A stretch of DNA of 64,000 nt from Streptomyces cacaoi. GTDB taxonomy: Bacteria > Actinomycetota > Actinomycetes > Streptomycetales > Streptomycetaceae. The notes under the pieces are model-generated. The model did not search any database, was not told the origin of the DNA, and was given only the letters and a program-made list of their open reading frames with translations. The DNA lies in the NCBI RefSeq assembly GCF_006539165.1, contig NZ_BJMM01000007.1:248001-312000 (forward strand). Reading direction: 5' to 3'. The translations under genes were made by a program, and so were the position numbers. Positions 17,060 through 25,611 of this stretch are shown here, one piece after another. Numbering within the stretch: position 1 is the first letter of the stretch; the number at the start of each line of letters is the position of its first letter.

Positions 17060-18172
17060 CTAGAAGGTGAGCACCGCGCGGGCCACCTGCCCCGTCCGCG
17101 CCTCCTCCGCCGCCTTCGCGAACTCCTCCACCGGCCGCACGGTGCTGACCAGTTCGTCCAGCAGCAGCCGGCCCTGCACGTAGAGGTCCGCGTACAGCGC
17201 GAGATCACGCTGCGGCCGTGACGAGCCGTACCGGCAGCCCAGGACGGACTTGTCGAGGAAGAGCGAGGCCGGTGCGAAGGACGCCCGCGCGTCCACGGCG
17301 GGCAGGCCGAGGAGCACGGCCTGCCCGCCCCGGCCGAGCACGTCGACAGCTGTGCTCACGAGTTCCGTGCGCCCCACGCACTCGAAGACGTGGTCGGCGC
17401 CCGCCGGGAGGAGCTCACCCACAGCTGCCACGAGGTCGTCGGCGGAGGAGGCGTCCACGAAGGCGGTGGCGCCGAACCGGGCCGCGAGCGCCTCCTTCTC
17501 CGGGTTCGCGTCCACGGCGATCACCTGCCCGGCCCCCGCGATCCGCGCCCCTTGCAGCACGTTGAGCCCCACCCCGCCGGCGCCGATCACCACGACCGAC
17601 TCGCCCTGGCCCACCCGGGCCCGGTTGAGGACGGCCCCGACGCCGGTGAGCACGCTGCATCCCAGGAGCGCCGCGGAGGGAAAAGGAACGTCACGCGGGA
17701 TCCGCACGGCCTGTACCGCGCCGACGACCGTGTGCCCGGCGAACGCCGACGTGGAGGCGAAGTTGTACAGCTGATGGCCACCGCGCGCGAAGGGGCGCGT
17801 GGGGCGCCCTATCGAGCGGCGGCACATGGTCGGGCGCCCGCTCGCACAGGCGGCGCAGGCACCACAGTTGGCCACGGTCGACAGCGCCACATGGTCACCG
17901 GGCGCCACGTGCCGCACCCCCTCCCCGACCGCCTCGACGACGCCTGCCCCCTCGTGGCCGAGCACCACCGGGCGGGGAAACGGAATGGTGCCGTCGATCA
18001 CGGACAGATCGCTGTGGCACAGTCCGGCGGCGCGGATCTCCACCGCGACCTCGCCCGGCCCCGGATCCCGTACCTCCAGGTCGTCCACGACCATCGCCCC
18101 GCCCCCTTCCGCAGCGGCGCCGGAGCTGCCGGCGGACTCCTCGGGCGGGCCTTCCAGAACGACTCCTCGCAT
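17060..18172 (-). CDS. Zn-dependent alcohol dehydrogenase
   Basis: 370 residues of the class III-like medium-chain dehydrogenase family. Catalytic zinc region GLCHSDLSVIDG and GHEGAG; structural zinc lobe with four cysteines (NCGACAACASGRPTMC); NAD site VVVIGAGGVGLNVLQGARIAGAGQVIAVD. The GGHQLYNFASTSAFAGHTVV segment resembles actinobacterial AdhD/mycothiol- or NDMA-associated ADHs. ATG 18172 has GGAGTGAGGG ahead. It lies 45 bp after the ALDH gene, which suggests alcohol to aldehyde to acid in one leftward unit, with the SDR gene further upstream. Two GCT-containing rare codon pairs coincide with ACAGCTG motifs at 17346 and 17422. Confidence 0.92.
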   Translation of the reverse strand: MRGVVLEGPPEESAGSSGAAAEGGGAMVVDDLEVRDPGPGEVAVEIRAAGLCHSDLSVIDGTIPFPRPVVLGHEGAGVVEAVGEGVRHVAPGDHVALSTVANCGACAACASGRPTMCRRSIGRPTRPFARGGHQLYNFASTSAFAGHTVVGAVQAVRIPRDVPFPSAALLGCSVLTGVGAVLNRARVGQGESVVVIGAGGVGLNVLQGARIAGAGQVIAVDANPEKEALAARFGATAFVDASSADDLVAAVGELLPAGADHVFECVGRTELVSTAVDVLGRGGQAVLLGLPAVDARASFAPASLFLDKSVLGCRYGSSRPQRDLALYADLYVQGRLLLDELVSTVRPVEEFAKAAEEARTGQVARAVLTF

Positions 18173-18217
18173 ACCCTCACTCCTCACGGGACGGGGCCCG
18201 GCCGGCTCCCCGCGGGG

Positions 18218-19759
18218 TCACGACGGCCAGACGACGGACTGCAATTCGGTGTAGGCGTGCAGCCCGAAGGAGCCGCCGTCCCGGCCGACGCCCGACTCCT
18301 TGCACCCCCCGAAGGGCGCCTCCGGGTGCCGCTGCGCGGTGTTGATGCCGACGTTGCCGCTCCGCAGCCGGGAGGCCAGCCGCCAGGCGCGTCCGGCGTC
18401 CTTGCCGAACACGTAGTCGTAGAGCCCGAACGGCGTGCCGTTCGCCAGGCGGACGGCCTCGTCGTCGTCCTCGAACGGCAGGGCGACGACGACCGGGCCG
18501 AACAACTCCTCCCGGAACACGTCCATGTCGGGCGTGACCTCGGTGAGCAGCGTCGGCGCGACGTAGTAGCCGGTGCGGGGCTCCGCCGGGCGTGCCCCGC
18601 CGACGGCCACCCGGGCGCCCTGCTCCCGGGCACGGTCGAGGTGGTCTTCGACGCGGTCGCGCTGTGCCGCCGAGATCAGCGGGCCGACCACGGTTCGCTC
18701 GTTTGTGGGATCGCCGATCGTCAGTGCGGCGGCGTACCGTTCAAGGGACGACACGAACTCGGCGTAGAGCGAGCGGTGCACCAGAACGCGCGTCGGCGCC
18801 GTGCAGATCTGGCCGCTGTGGAAGGTCCACGTCGAGGCGACCGAGTTCAGTGCCGCACGGCGGATCTCCTCGTCCGCATCGTCCAGCACCAACGCAGCGC
18901 CCTTTCCGCCCAGTTCCATGAGGGTGCGCTTCATCGACCGTCCCGCCGACTCCGCGATCCTCTTTCCCACGGAGGTGGAGCCCGTGAAGCTGATCATGTC
19001 GACGTCCGGGTGTGCGACCAGCGCCTCGCCCGCCCCTGAGCCCGAGCCGGTGATCACGTTGTAGAGCCCGTCCGGCAGCCCCGCTTCCTGGAGCACAGGG
19101 CCCAACTCCAGGCAGCTCAGGGGGTCCTGCGGAGCCGGCTTGCACACCACGGCGTTCCCCGTGGCGAGCGCCGGAGCGATCTTGCCCGCCAGATTGACGA
19201 CAGGAAAGTTGTAGGAGGTGATACAGCCGACGACGCCCACGGGCCGGCGTACCGCACAGGCACCGATGAGCCCGCCCTCGGCGAGTGCACTCGCCTTCAC
19301 GGGCTGCGGCGCGAGCGGCACGGTGTCCGGCTCCAGGGCACCGCGCGCATACCGCCGGAAACGTTCGGCGGCCGTCGGCACCTGCATGCCGCGCGCGACC
19401 CGCAGCGTGGCACCGGTCTCCGCCTGCACCAACGGCACGAGTCCGGGGGCCCGTTCGGCGAGCAGATCGGCGATCCGCTCCAGCACCGCGGACCGCTCCC
19501 GGGGGGAGGTACGGGCCCACTCCCGCTGGGCGCGGCCGGCGGCGCGCACCGCGGCATCGATCTCCTCGGCACCGCCTTCCGGGGCGCGGCCGACGGGCTC
19601 CTCCGTCGCGGGGTTGGTGATCGTGTAGTGGCCGGCCGGCGGCTCCCGCCAGGTGCCGTCGATCCAGTGCCGGTACTCGCGCACCGGCCCGGTTCCGTTC
19701 CCGCCGGGCCGGGAGTCGCCCGGCGCTCGCTCCGTCGCGGTCCGCGCTCCGTCCGTCAC
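18218..19759 (-). CDS. Aldehyde dehydrogenase (NAD(P)+)
   Basis: 513 residues of the ALDH superfamily. An NAD-site helix (FTGSTSVGKRIAESAG), the general base in MELGGKGAALVLDDAD and the catalytic cysteine in HSGQICTAPTRVLV are intact; the C-terminus reads TPFGLYDYVFGKDAGRAWR and GNVGINTAQRHPEAPFGGCKESG. It oxidises an aldehyde to the acid, probably feeding the CoA ligases of this region. The start is a GTG with GAGGAGAGGGG upstream. It lies between the SDR (210 bp upstream) and ADH genes on one strand, consistent with one transcript beginning at operator 6. Confidence 0.93.
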   Translation of the reverse strand: MTDGARTATERAPGDSRPGGNGTGPVREYRHWIDGTWREPPAGHYTITNPATEEPVGRAPEGGAEEIDAAVRAAGRAQREWARTSPRERSAVLERIADLLAERAPGLVPLVQAETGATLRVARGMQVPTAAERFRRYARGALEPDTVPLAPQPVKASALAEGGLIGACAVRRPVGVVGCITSYNFPVVNLAGKIAPALATGNAVVCKPAPQDPLSCLELGPVLQEAGLPDGLYNVITGSGSGAGEALVAHPDVDMISFTGSTSVGKRIAESAGRSMKRTLMELGGKGAALVLDDADEEIRRAALNSVASTWTFHSGQICTAPTRVLVHRSLYAEFVSSLERYAAALTIGDPTNERTVVGPLISAAQRDRVEDHLDRAREQGARVAVGGARPAEPRTGYYVAPTLLTEVTPDMDVFREELFGPVVVALPFEDDDEAVRLANGTPFGLYDYVFGKDAGRAWRLASRLRSGNVGINTAQRHPEAPFGGCKESGVGRDGGSFGLHAYTELQSVVWPS

Positions 19760-19969
19760 TGCGTACCCCTCTCCTCAGCCCCCGTCGGACCTCAACCGCC
19801 CTACGGCTCCGCCCTCGCGGTCCCTGCGATCCACCGACCTCCTCAGCCCGTTGACCGGCTGTGAGCAGTGCGCGCCGGCTCACGGTCCGGTCCGCCCGCG
19901 CCCCGGCCCGTGCGGGAGCCGCGCCTGTGGGCCCGGTCGGCTCCCGCGGGGGCCGTGGCCGGGCGCCGT

Positions 19970-20881
19970 TCAGGCATTGGGCCGGTCCTTGCGGGCGGCG
20001 GCGTCGGCCATCTCCTTGAGGCGGTCGAGCAGGGGCATCGGGTCGGTGCCGACGGTGCCAGGCAGCAGTTCGGCGATGCGCTCCGGTGTCCAGGAGTCCT
20101 CGGCGTAGGCGGCACGCAGCTCGCGTGGCTGCGCCCACACGGCGATCTTCGGCCCGGCGGCGGTGTAGACCTGCCCGGTGATCTCCGCCTGCCGTGCGCG
20201 CTCGCTGAGCAGATAGACGACGAGCGGGGCGACGTCCTCGGGCTCCCCGATCTCGGTCAGCTCCATGGGCACGTTGGCGGACATCCGGGTGCGCGCGACG
20301 GGTGCGACGGCGTTCGCGATGACGCCGTACTTGTGCAGCCCGAGCGCCGCGCTGCGCACCAGGGAGATCACCCCGCCCTTGGCGGAGGAGTAGTTGGCCT
20401 GGGACACCGAGCCCTGGTGGTTGCCGCTGGTGAAGCCGACGAGGGCGCCGGTGCGCTGCCGGCGCATGGCGGCGGCAGCGGCGCGGAAGACGGTGAAGGT
20501 GCCCTTGAGATGGGTGGCGAGGACGGGGTCCCACTCCTCCTCGGTCATGTTGAACAGCATGCGTTCGCGCAGGATGCCGGCGGCGCACACGGCACCGTCG
20601 ATACGGCCGTAGCGGCTGACGGCGGTCTCGACGACGCGTCGGCCGCCCTCCATGGTCGAGATGTCCTCGCCGACGGCCACGGCCTCGCCGCCGACTGCGG
20701 TGATCTCCTTCACGACGGCCTCGGCGACGCCGCTTTCCGGGGTACCGCCGTCGACGGCGACGCCCTGGTCGGCGACGACGACCTTGGCGCCCTCGGCCGC
20801 GCAGGCCAGTGCCACCGCGCGTCCGATGCCTCGTCCCGCCCCGGTGACGGCTACGGCCTTGCCGGCCAAGAAGTTCCCCAC
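19970..20881 (-). CDS. Short-chain dehydrogenase/reductase
   Basis: 303 residues. Cofactor loop TGAGRGIGRAVALACAAEGA, active-site Ser in GFTSGNHQGSVSQANYSSAKGG with YxxxK, and an N-terminal ADQG acidic turn favouring NAD. The long insertion VAVDGGTPESGVAEAVVKEI and the C-terminal extension resemble 17beta-HSD4-like (hydroxyacyl-CoA) SDRs of actinobacterial sterol and branched-chain degradation. The GTG start at 20881 has GGAAGGGGCG upstream. The gene faces operator 6, shared with the divergent cyclase gene. Likely a hydroxyacyl-CoA or cyclic alcohol dehydrogenase; the substrate is inferred. Confidence 0.92.
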   Translation of the reverse strand: MGNFLAGKAVAVTGAGRGIGRAVALACAAEGAKVVVADQGVAVDGGTPESGVAEAVVKEITAVGGEAVAVGEDISTMEGGRRVVETAVSRYGRIDGAVCAAGILRERMLFNMTEEEWDPVLATHLKGTFTVFRAAAAAMRRQRTGALVGFTSGNHQGSVSQANYSSAKGGVISLVRSAALGLHKYGVIANAVAPVARTRMSANVPMELTEIGEPEDVAPLVVYLLSERARQAEITGQVYTAAGPKIAVWAQPRELRAAYAEDSWTPERIAELLPGTVGTDPMPLLDRLKEMADAAARKDRPNA

Positions 20882-20903
20882 GACGCGCCCCTTCCGACAG
20901 TTT

Positions 20904-20918
20904 CTGACGGCCCGTTAG
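20904..20918. promoter_or_regulatory. Operator 6: CTGACG-GCC-CGTTAG
   Basis: One-mismatch copy of TGACG-N3-CGTCA, 23 bp upstream of the leftward SDR start and 63 bp upstream of the rightward cyclase start. It can control both units. Confidence 0.65.
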
Positions 20919-20980
20919 ATTCTTGGGCAGGCACCGCACGAACACAAGACCTAGACGGACAGCAGCAGCCGGGAGGGCCG

Positions 20981-21916
20981 ATGACAGCGCCGGCGCAGTG
21001 CGCGCAGTTCCACGCGATCGCCCAGCGCGTCAACAACTGGGGCCGGTGGGGGCCCGAGGACGAGCGGGGCACCCTGAACCTGGTAACGGACGAGGTGGTC
21101 CGCGCCGCGGCGGCCACGGTGCGCAGCGGACGGCGGGTACCGCTGGCGCTGCCACTGCAACAGGACGGTGTGCAGTCGGGCATGATCCCGGGCCGGGTCA
21201 ATCCGCTGCACACGATGGTGGCGGTCAACATGGAGCTGTTCGGACCCGGCACCGTAGCCACCAGCGACGATGTCGTCACCATGGGCCTCCAGGCGGGCAC
21301 GCACTGGGACGCGCTCCCGCATGTCTCACACGGCGGGAAGCTCTACAACGGCCGCCCGGCGGACACCGTCACCGCCCACGGCCGGGCGGCGTTCAGCGGG
21401 ATCGACAAGGCGGGCCCCCTGGTCTCCCGCGGGGTGCTCCTCGATGTGGCGCGCGCCCACGGCGTGCAGAGCCTGGCCGCAGAGCACGCGGTGGGCCCCG
21501 AAGACCTGGACGCCGCGGAGGAGTTGGGCGGGGTCCGGGTGGGGCAGGGTGACATCGTCCTCGTACGCACGGGGCAGATGCGGCACTACCTCGCCGGGGA
21601 CCGGGACGGCTACGCGCACCCCTCACCGGGGCTGTCGCTGTACGCCCCGGAGTGGTTCCACGCGCGGGATGTCGCGGCCGTGGCCAACGACACCCTCACG
21701 TTCGAGATCTTCCCGCCGGAGATCGAGGATCTGTGGCTTCCGGTGCACGCGCTGCATCTGGTCGAGATGGGCATGCTCCAGGGCCAGAACTGGAACCTGG
21801 AGGAACTCTCCCTGGCCTGCGCCGAGGAGGGCCGGTACGCGTTTCTGCTCTCGGCACAGCCGGAGCCCTTCACGGGGGCGACCGGCGCTCCCGTAGCGCC
21901 GGTCGCGGTGCTGTGA
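20981..21916 (+). CDS. Cyclase-family (PF04199-like) metal-dependent hydrolase
   Basis: 311 residues. The metal-binding signature GTHWDALPH (usual form H-x-G-T-H-x-D-x-P) is present in GLQAGTHWDALPHVSH, preceded by RVNNWGRWGPEDERGTLNLV, which is typical of the kynurenine-formamidase/putative-cyclase family. Such enzymes hydrolyse amides, lactones or cyclic diketones. In this setting it could open a ring or a lactone made by an oxygenase (inference). ATG 20981 has GGGAGGG at about 5 nt. It is divergent from the SDR gene over operator 6. Confidence 0.9.
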   Translation: MTAPAQCAQFHAIAQRVNNWGRWGPEDERGTLNLVTDEVVRAAAATVRSGRRVPLALPLQQDGVQSGMIPGRVNPLHTMVAVNMELFGPGTVATSDDVVTMGLQAGTHWDALPHVSHGGKLYNGRPADTVTAHGRAAFSGIDKAGPLVSRGVLLDVARAHGVQSLAAEHAVGPEDLDAAEELGGVRVGQGDIVLVRTGQMRHYLAGDRDGYAHPSPGLSLYAPEWFHARDVAAVANDTLTFEIFPPEIEDLWLPVHALHLVEMGMLQGQNWNLEELSLACAEEGRYAFLLSAQPEPFTGATGAPVAPVAVL

Positions 21917-22384
21917 CGGACGAGCACGAACCCCCGTCCGGGAAGCGCCCGCGACAGCCGTGCGGCGCGTGCGAGGCGGCTCTGGAGGCGACCGTGCGGG
22001 CGCACGCTCGCAGGGAGTCGTCGGGCGCCGACGCGGCAGCCCGAGGCGCCTGCACGGCAGTCGGCGGGCGGCTTGCACGGGAGCGCGTGGGCGCCGCCGT
22101 GGGGAAGCGGGAGGGGCGGCGCCGGGCGACGGCGTTGGACGGGTGGCGGTGCGCCGATGCGCACCCCGAGCACGGCACGGCGGACCGCCACCCGGCTCCG
22201 GCGCTCGGGCCCTGCCTCCTACGGAGGCCGGCGCCGGACCACGACCCGCACTCGCCGAGGAATACATGATTCCTCGGCGTCCCCTCACGACGAATCGCTC
22301 CACCCAAGGGTGATCAACCCGACACGACACGTCAACACCTGGTCTGGACTTTGGGAGTTATGCCCGAATTGTTCCGGCGCGCAG
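21917..22384. other. Intergenic region with weak ORF and terminator
   Basis: 468 bp between convergent genes. A frame of about 118 codons begins with a GTG overlapping the cyclase stop (GTGACGGACGAG), but its product is a low-complexity Arg/Ala string without a domain, so I do not call it. The only firm structure is the perfect inverted repeat at 22253-22279. Confidence 0.5.
22253..22279. terminator. Perfect 11-bp inverted repeat, bidirectional terminator
   Basis: CGCCGAGGAAT and ATTCCTCGGCG are exact complements around the 5-nt loop ACATG. It lies between the stops of the cyclase gene and the convergent ATP-binding protein gene. The AT pairs near the loop are unusual for this region. Confidence 0.65.
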
Positions 22385-22954
22385 TCAGCCGAACGCGCTG
22401 AGGGTCAGCGCCGTCGTCAACTCCGGAACGCCGCGGGCGACTCCCGGGCGGGACGCCTCCAGTGCTCGAACGCATCCGCTCCGGCTCCGGCCGTTGCCCG
22501 CCGCCACCGGCGCCCGCGCGGCGCCGGGCTCGCCACGTACGGCGTCCAGCTCGCACCACACGCGCTTGCCGCCCGGCTCCTGCTCCCAGCCCCACCGGTC
22601 GGCGAGGCACGAAACCAGTTCCAGGCCACGCCCGTTGGTCTCCTCGTCCTCCGCCTGGCGGCGGCACGGGACGCGGCTGCTGACGTCGGCGACCTCCACA
22701 CGGACCGACTGCACCACCGGCCACGGCTGGGGCACGGGGCTCCGCCGGGGCAGCAGCATGCACAGCACAGCCGGACAACCTGTGTGCACAACCGCGTTGG
22801 TCACCAGCTCCGAGATCAGCAGAATCAGCGTCTCCGCGAGCGGCTCGTCCACGTCCACTCCTGCACCGTGCAGCCGGGCCCTGGCCCACCTGCGCGCGCG
22901 CCCGACCTCCGTCGGGTCCGGTCCGATCTCCAGCTGTTCCAGAAGCACCTGCAC
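22385..22954 (-). CDS. ATP-binding anti-sigma-factor-like protein (HATPase_c, RsbW type)
   Basis: 189 residues. The Bergerat fold is visible: N-box ISELVTNAVVHT, G1 region VEVADVSSRVP and G2 box NGRGLELVSCLADRWG, ending with KRVWCELDA. Single-domain kinases of this kind are abundant in Streptomyces and phosphorylate or bind STAS proteins and sigma factors. The C-terminal about 45 residues after the fold are unconserved. GTG start at 22954 with only a weak SD. A striking inverted repeat lies 44-68 bp upstream. A STAS gene is present at 28550, but nothing shows that the two are partners. Confidence 0.85.
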   Translation of the reverse strand: MQVLLEQLEIGPDPTEVGRARRWARARLHGAGVDVDEPLAETLILLISELVTNAVVHTGCPAVLCMLLPRRSPVPQPWPVVQSVRVEVADVSSRVPCRRQAEDEETNGRGLELVSCLADRWGWEQEPGGKRVWCELDAVRGEPGAARAPVAAGNGRSRSGCVRALEASRPGVARGVPELTTALTLSAFG

Positions 22955-23408
22955 CGCTCACACCATCCGAACCGGCGGACACATCGCCTCGCGACTCATG
23001 AAGTCACGGATTGTGACTTCATCGAAGAACAGCATGGTTGACGCACAGTGAAGGCAACAAGCGCTTCAGGCATATTCCGGCGCAAAGGAGTAGACGTACC
23101 GCATACTGTGCGACATCGAGCGCCGTAAGTCGAACGACGCCGGACGGAATCCCTGGACACCCGCTGTTCCTCGGCCACATGAGCCTCCTGGTCCTCTTTG
23201 GGGGTGGCGCACCGTGGCGCGTGTCCGGCCCGCGTCCGCTTCCGCGCGGAGAACCCGCCCGGGGACGCGCGCCGGGAACGTACCGAACCGGAACGCGAAA
23301 GCGCTCCGTTGCCGTGACGCTCTGAACACGGTGCGCTTGCGACCGAGAGTAATCAACGCTTCGGAATTCTGCGGGAATTACCGAAGATACGGGCATGCCG
23401 TACGAAGC
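22955..23408. other. Lower-GC intergenic region with an inverted repeat
   Basis: 454 bp upstream of the ATP-binding protein gene and downstream of the acyl-CoA dehydrogenase operon. It is clearly richer in A/T than the neighbouring genes. A rightward frame of 95 codons at 23038-23325 has no SD or domain and I do not accept it. It holds the inverted repeat at 22998-23022. Confidence 0.5.
22998..23022. promoter_or_regulatory. 10-bp perfect inverted repeat upstream of the HATPase gene
   Basis: ATGAAGTCAC and GTGACTTCAT are exact complements around GGATT. The site is AT-richer than the surroundings and lies just upstream of the leftward HATPase start, where an operator would be expected. It is unlike the TGACG-N3-CGTCA sites in spacing. 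Confidence 0.55.
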
Positions 23409-24434
23409 TCATGTGTCCCGCTGAAGCGCATGCGCCAATTCTTCCTCAGCTGTCACAGCCGTCATCCACTGCTCGGCACGCAGCCACGCCCGTTTCAGAT
23501 GGAGATGGACCTCCGCCTCCCAGGTGAATCCCATGCCGCCGAAGACCTGGAGACAGTCCCGGGCGTTGCGGACGGCCGCCTCGTCCGCGCGCAGAGCGGC
23601 GGCCGCGGTCTCGGCCTCGTCTTCTGAGACAGCCGCGGCGTAAACCACACTTCTGGCTGTTTCCGAACGGACCAGCATCCCGGCGCACAGATGCTGCACG
23701 GCCTGGAAGGACCCGATGGGCCGGCCGAACTGGCGGCGGCTGCGGGCGTGCTCGACCGCCAGCTCCACCGTCCGCCCCGCGCTGCCGAGTTGGAGCGCCG
23801 CCGTGAGCAGCGCCGCCTCGCGCCGCAGGCGCCGGGCTCCGGGCCGCCACTGCCCACCCTCGCCCAGGCCGGTGCCGGGCCGGGCCCGCAGCCGGTGCAG
23901 GGGCGTGAGCGGGTCGACGGAAGACAGGGGGTCGGCGTCGAGCGCCGCCGGCGGCAGGACGCGTACCCGGGCGGGGCCGAGGACGAGGACGTCGTCGGCG
24001 CCGTCCAGGTGCTCGACGAGGCCGCCCGGCGCCGTCCCGGCGGCGGCCGGCGGCCCCTCCCCCGCGCCGGGCTCCTGCGGCAGGTCCAGCGCCGTCACGA
24101 CGCGGGATCCGTCGGCGGCGTCCGGGACCGTCCCGGCGGCGAGGTGGGTGGCGACGAGCGGGCCGGGAAGCAGCGCCCGGCCCGCCTCCTCGAAGACGAG
24201 CACCGCCTCGGGCAGCCCCGCACCGGCGCCTCCCTCGTCCTCCGGGAGCCGCAGCGCGAACAGCCCGGCCTTGCCCAGCTCGCGCCACAGACCGCGGTCG
24301 AGGCCGTGCGGCGGCGTCTGCGGGCCGGGCGGTGCGGCGGCCTCGCGCAAGTCTTCGGGGCCGAACCGGGCCGTCAGCAGATCCCGCATGCCGCGGCGGA
24401 GCGCCTCCTGGTCCTCGGTGATCCGGAAGTCCAC
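23409..24434 (-). CDS. Acyl-CoA dehydrogenase, small subunit-like
   Basis: 341 residues. The N-terminal domain (VDFRITEDQEALRRGMRDLL; LFALRLPEDEGGAGAGLPEAVLVFEEAGRALLPGPLV) and the C-terminal helices (GRTVELAVEHARSRRQFGRPIGSFQAVQHLCA; RDCLQVFGGMGFTWEAEVHLHLKRAW) are intact. The middle beta-domain is shortened, as in the non-catalytic subunits of heterotetrameric FadE pairs. GTG 24434 has AAGGGACGG upstream, and the gap to the preceding gene's TGA is only 4 bp. This supports a two-subunit enzyme with the next gene, as in ChsE4-ChsE5-like sterol side-chain dehydrogenases. Confidence 0.9.
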   Translation of the reverse strand: MDFRITEDQEALRRGMRDLLTARFGPEDLREAAAPPGPQTPPHGLDRGLWRELGKAGLFALRLPEDEGGAGAGLPEAVLVFEEAGRALLPGPLVATHLAAGTVPDAADGSRVVTALDLPQEPGAGEGPPAAAGTAPGGLVEHLDGADDVLVLGPARVRVLPPAALDADPLSSVDPLTPLHRLRARPGTGLGEGGQWRPGARRLRREAALLTAALQLGSAGRTVELAVEHARSRRQFGRPIGSFQAVQHLCAGMLVRSETARSVVYAAAVSEDEAETAAAALRADEAAVRNARDCLQVFGGMGFTWEAEVHLHLKRAWLRAEQWMTAVTAEEELAHALQRDT

Positions 24435-24438
24435 GCGT

Positions 24439-25611
24439 TCACCGTCCCTTCGGCAGGCCGAGGACGCGCTCGGCGAGGATGTTGCGCTGGATCTGCGAGG
24501 TGCCGGCCGCGATGGTGTACGAGAGGGACGACAGCCGGGCGGCGGTCCACTCGTGACAGCTGTCGAGAGCACCTTCCGGACCGAGAACTTCGGCAGCTGT
24601 GTCGTACAACTCCTGACGGGCGCCGGAGTAGGCGAGTTTGAACACCGAGGCACCGGCGCCGGGGACGCTGCTTCCTCCGGTGCGCCCGGCGTGCTCGGCG
24701 TGGCTGACGTTCCACTGGACGAGCCGCCACAGGGCGGTGAACTCGCCGTTCAGACGCCCCAGTCGGCGGCGCAGCACAGGGTCGTCCCAGCGGCCGTTGC
24801 GGCGTGCGGCGCGGGCCAGGTCGTGCAGGACGCGGCGGCAGGCGACGACTTCACCGGCGAAGGCCGTGCCGCGCTCGTAGGCGAGCGTGACCATGGTGAC
24901 GCGCCAGCCGTCGTTCTCCGCGCCGAGCCGGTTGGCCACCGGCACCCGGACGTCGTCGAGGAAGACCTCGGCGAACTCGGCGGTGCCGGCGAGCGTGCGC
25001 AGCGGCCGTACGGTGATGCCGGGCGCGTCCATGGGCAGGGCCAGCCAGGTCAGCCCGGCGTGGCGGGGCGCCTCGGGGTCGGTGCGGACGAGGAGTTCGC
25101 ACCAGTCGGCGACCTCGGCGTGCGAGGTCCACACCTTGGTACCGGTGACGACGTAGCTGTCACCGTCGCGTACCGCGCGGGTGCGCAGGGAGGCCAGATC
25201 GGAGCCGGCGTCGGGCTCGCTGAATCCCTGGCACCACACCTCGTCGCCGCGCAGGATGGGCGGCAGCCAGCGCCGCCGCTGTTCCGGTGTGCCCTCGGCG
25301 GCGATGGTGGGCCCGGCGTGCAGCAGCCCGACGAAGCCGGCGCCGACGTAGGGCGCGCCCGCGCGTTCGGTCTCCTCCAGGAAGATCAGGTGCTGGGTGG
25401 GGGTCGCGCCCTGCCCGCCCGCGTCGGCGGGCCAGTGCAGCCCGGCGTATCCGGCGTCGTACAGCATGCGTTGCCAGTGCATGTCGTAGGCGCGGCGGGC
25501 GGGCCAGTCCGACGGGGCCGGCTTGGGCGGCAGCGTGGGCAGGGCCTCGGTGAGCCAGGCGCGCAGGGTGCACCGGAACTCCTCCTGTTGCGGTGTCCGA
25601 TCGAGCCGCAT
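24439..25611 (-). CDS. Acyl-CoA dehydrogenase, large/catalytic subunit-like
   Basis: 390 residues with full ACAD architecture. Seen: YAGLHWPADAGGQGATPTQHLIFLEE, the FAD/acyl loop WCQGFSEPDAGSDLASLRT, VVTGTKVWTSHAEVADWCELLVRT, and the C-terminal AAGTSQIQRNILAERVLGLPKG. It resembles the larger members of actinobacterial FadE pairs. ATG 25611 overlaps the TGA of the amidohydrolase gene (TGATG), so translation is coupled. With the gene at 23409 it likely forms an alpha2beta2 enzyme acting on a bulky CoA ester (family inference). Confidence 0.93.
   Translation of the reverse strand: MRLDRTPQQEEFRCTLRAWLTEALPTLPPKPAPSDWPARRAYDMHWQRMLYDAGYAGLHWPADAGGQGATPTQHLIFLEETERAGAPYVGAGFVGLLHAGPTIAAEGTPEQRRRWLPPILRGDEVWCQGFSEPDAGSDLASLRTRAVRDGDSYVVTGTKVWTSHAEVADWCELLVRTDPEAPRHAGLTWLALPMDAPGITVRPLRTLAGTAEFAEVFLDDVRVPVANRLGAENDGWRVTMVTLAYERGTAFAGEVVACRRVLHDLARAARRNGRWDDPVLRRRLGRLNGEFTALWRLVQWNVSHAEHAGRTGGSSVPGAGASVFKLAYSGARQELYDTAAEVLGPEGALDSCHEWTAARLSSLSYTIAAGTSQIQRNILAERVLGLPKGR

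Noticed and set aside
21917..22269. Frame starting with GTG overlapping the cyclase stop (MTDEHEPPSGKRP...)
   Set aside because: A low-complexity Arg/Ala product without a domain, homology cue or SD beyond the overlap; more likely spacer before the terminator.
23038..23325. 95-codon frame in the AT-richer intergenic region
   Set aside because: No SD and no domain, and coding character is not visible.
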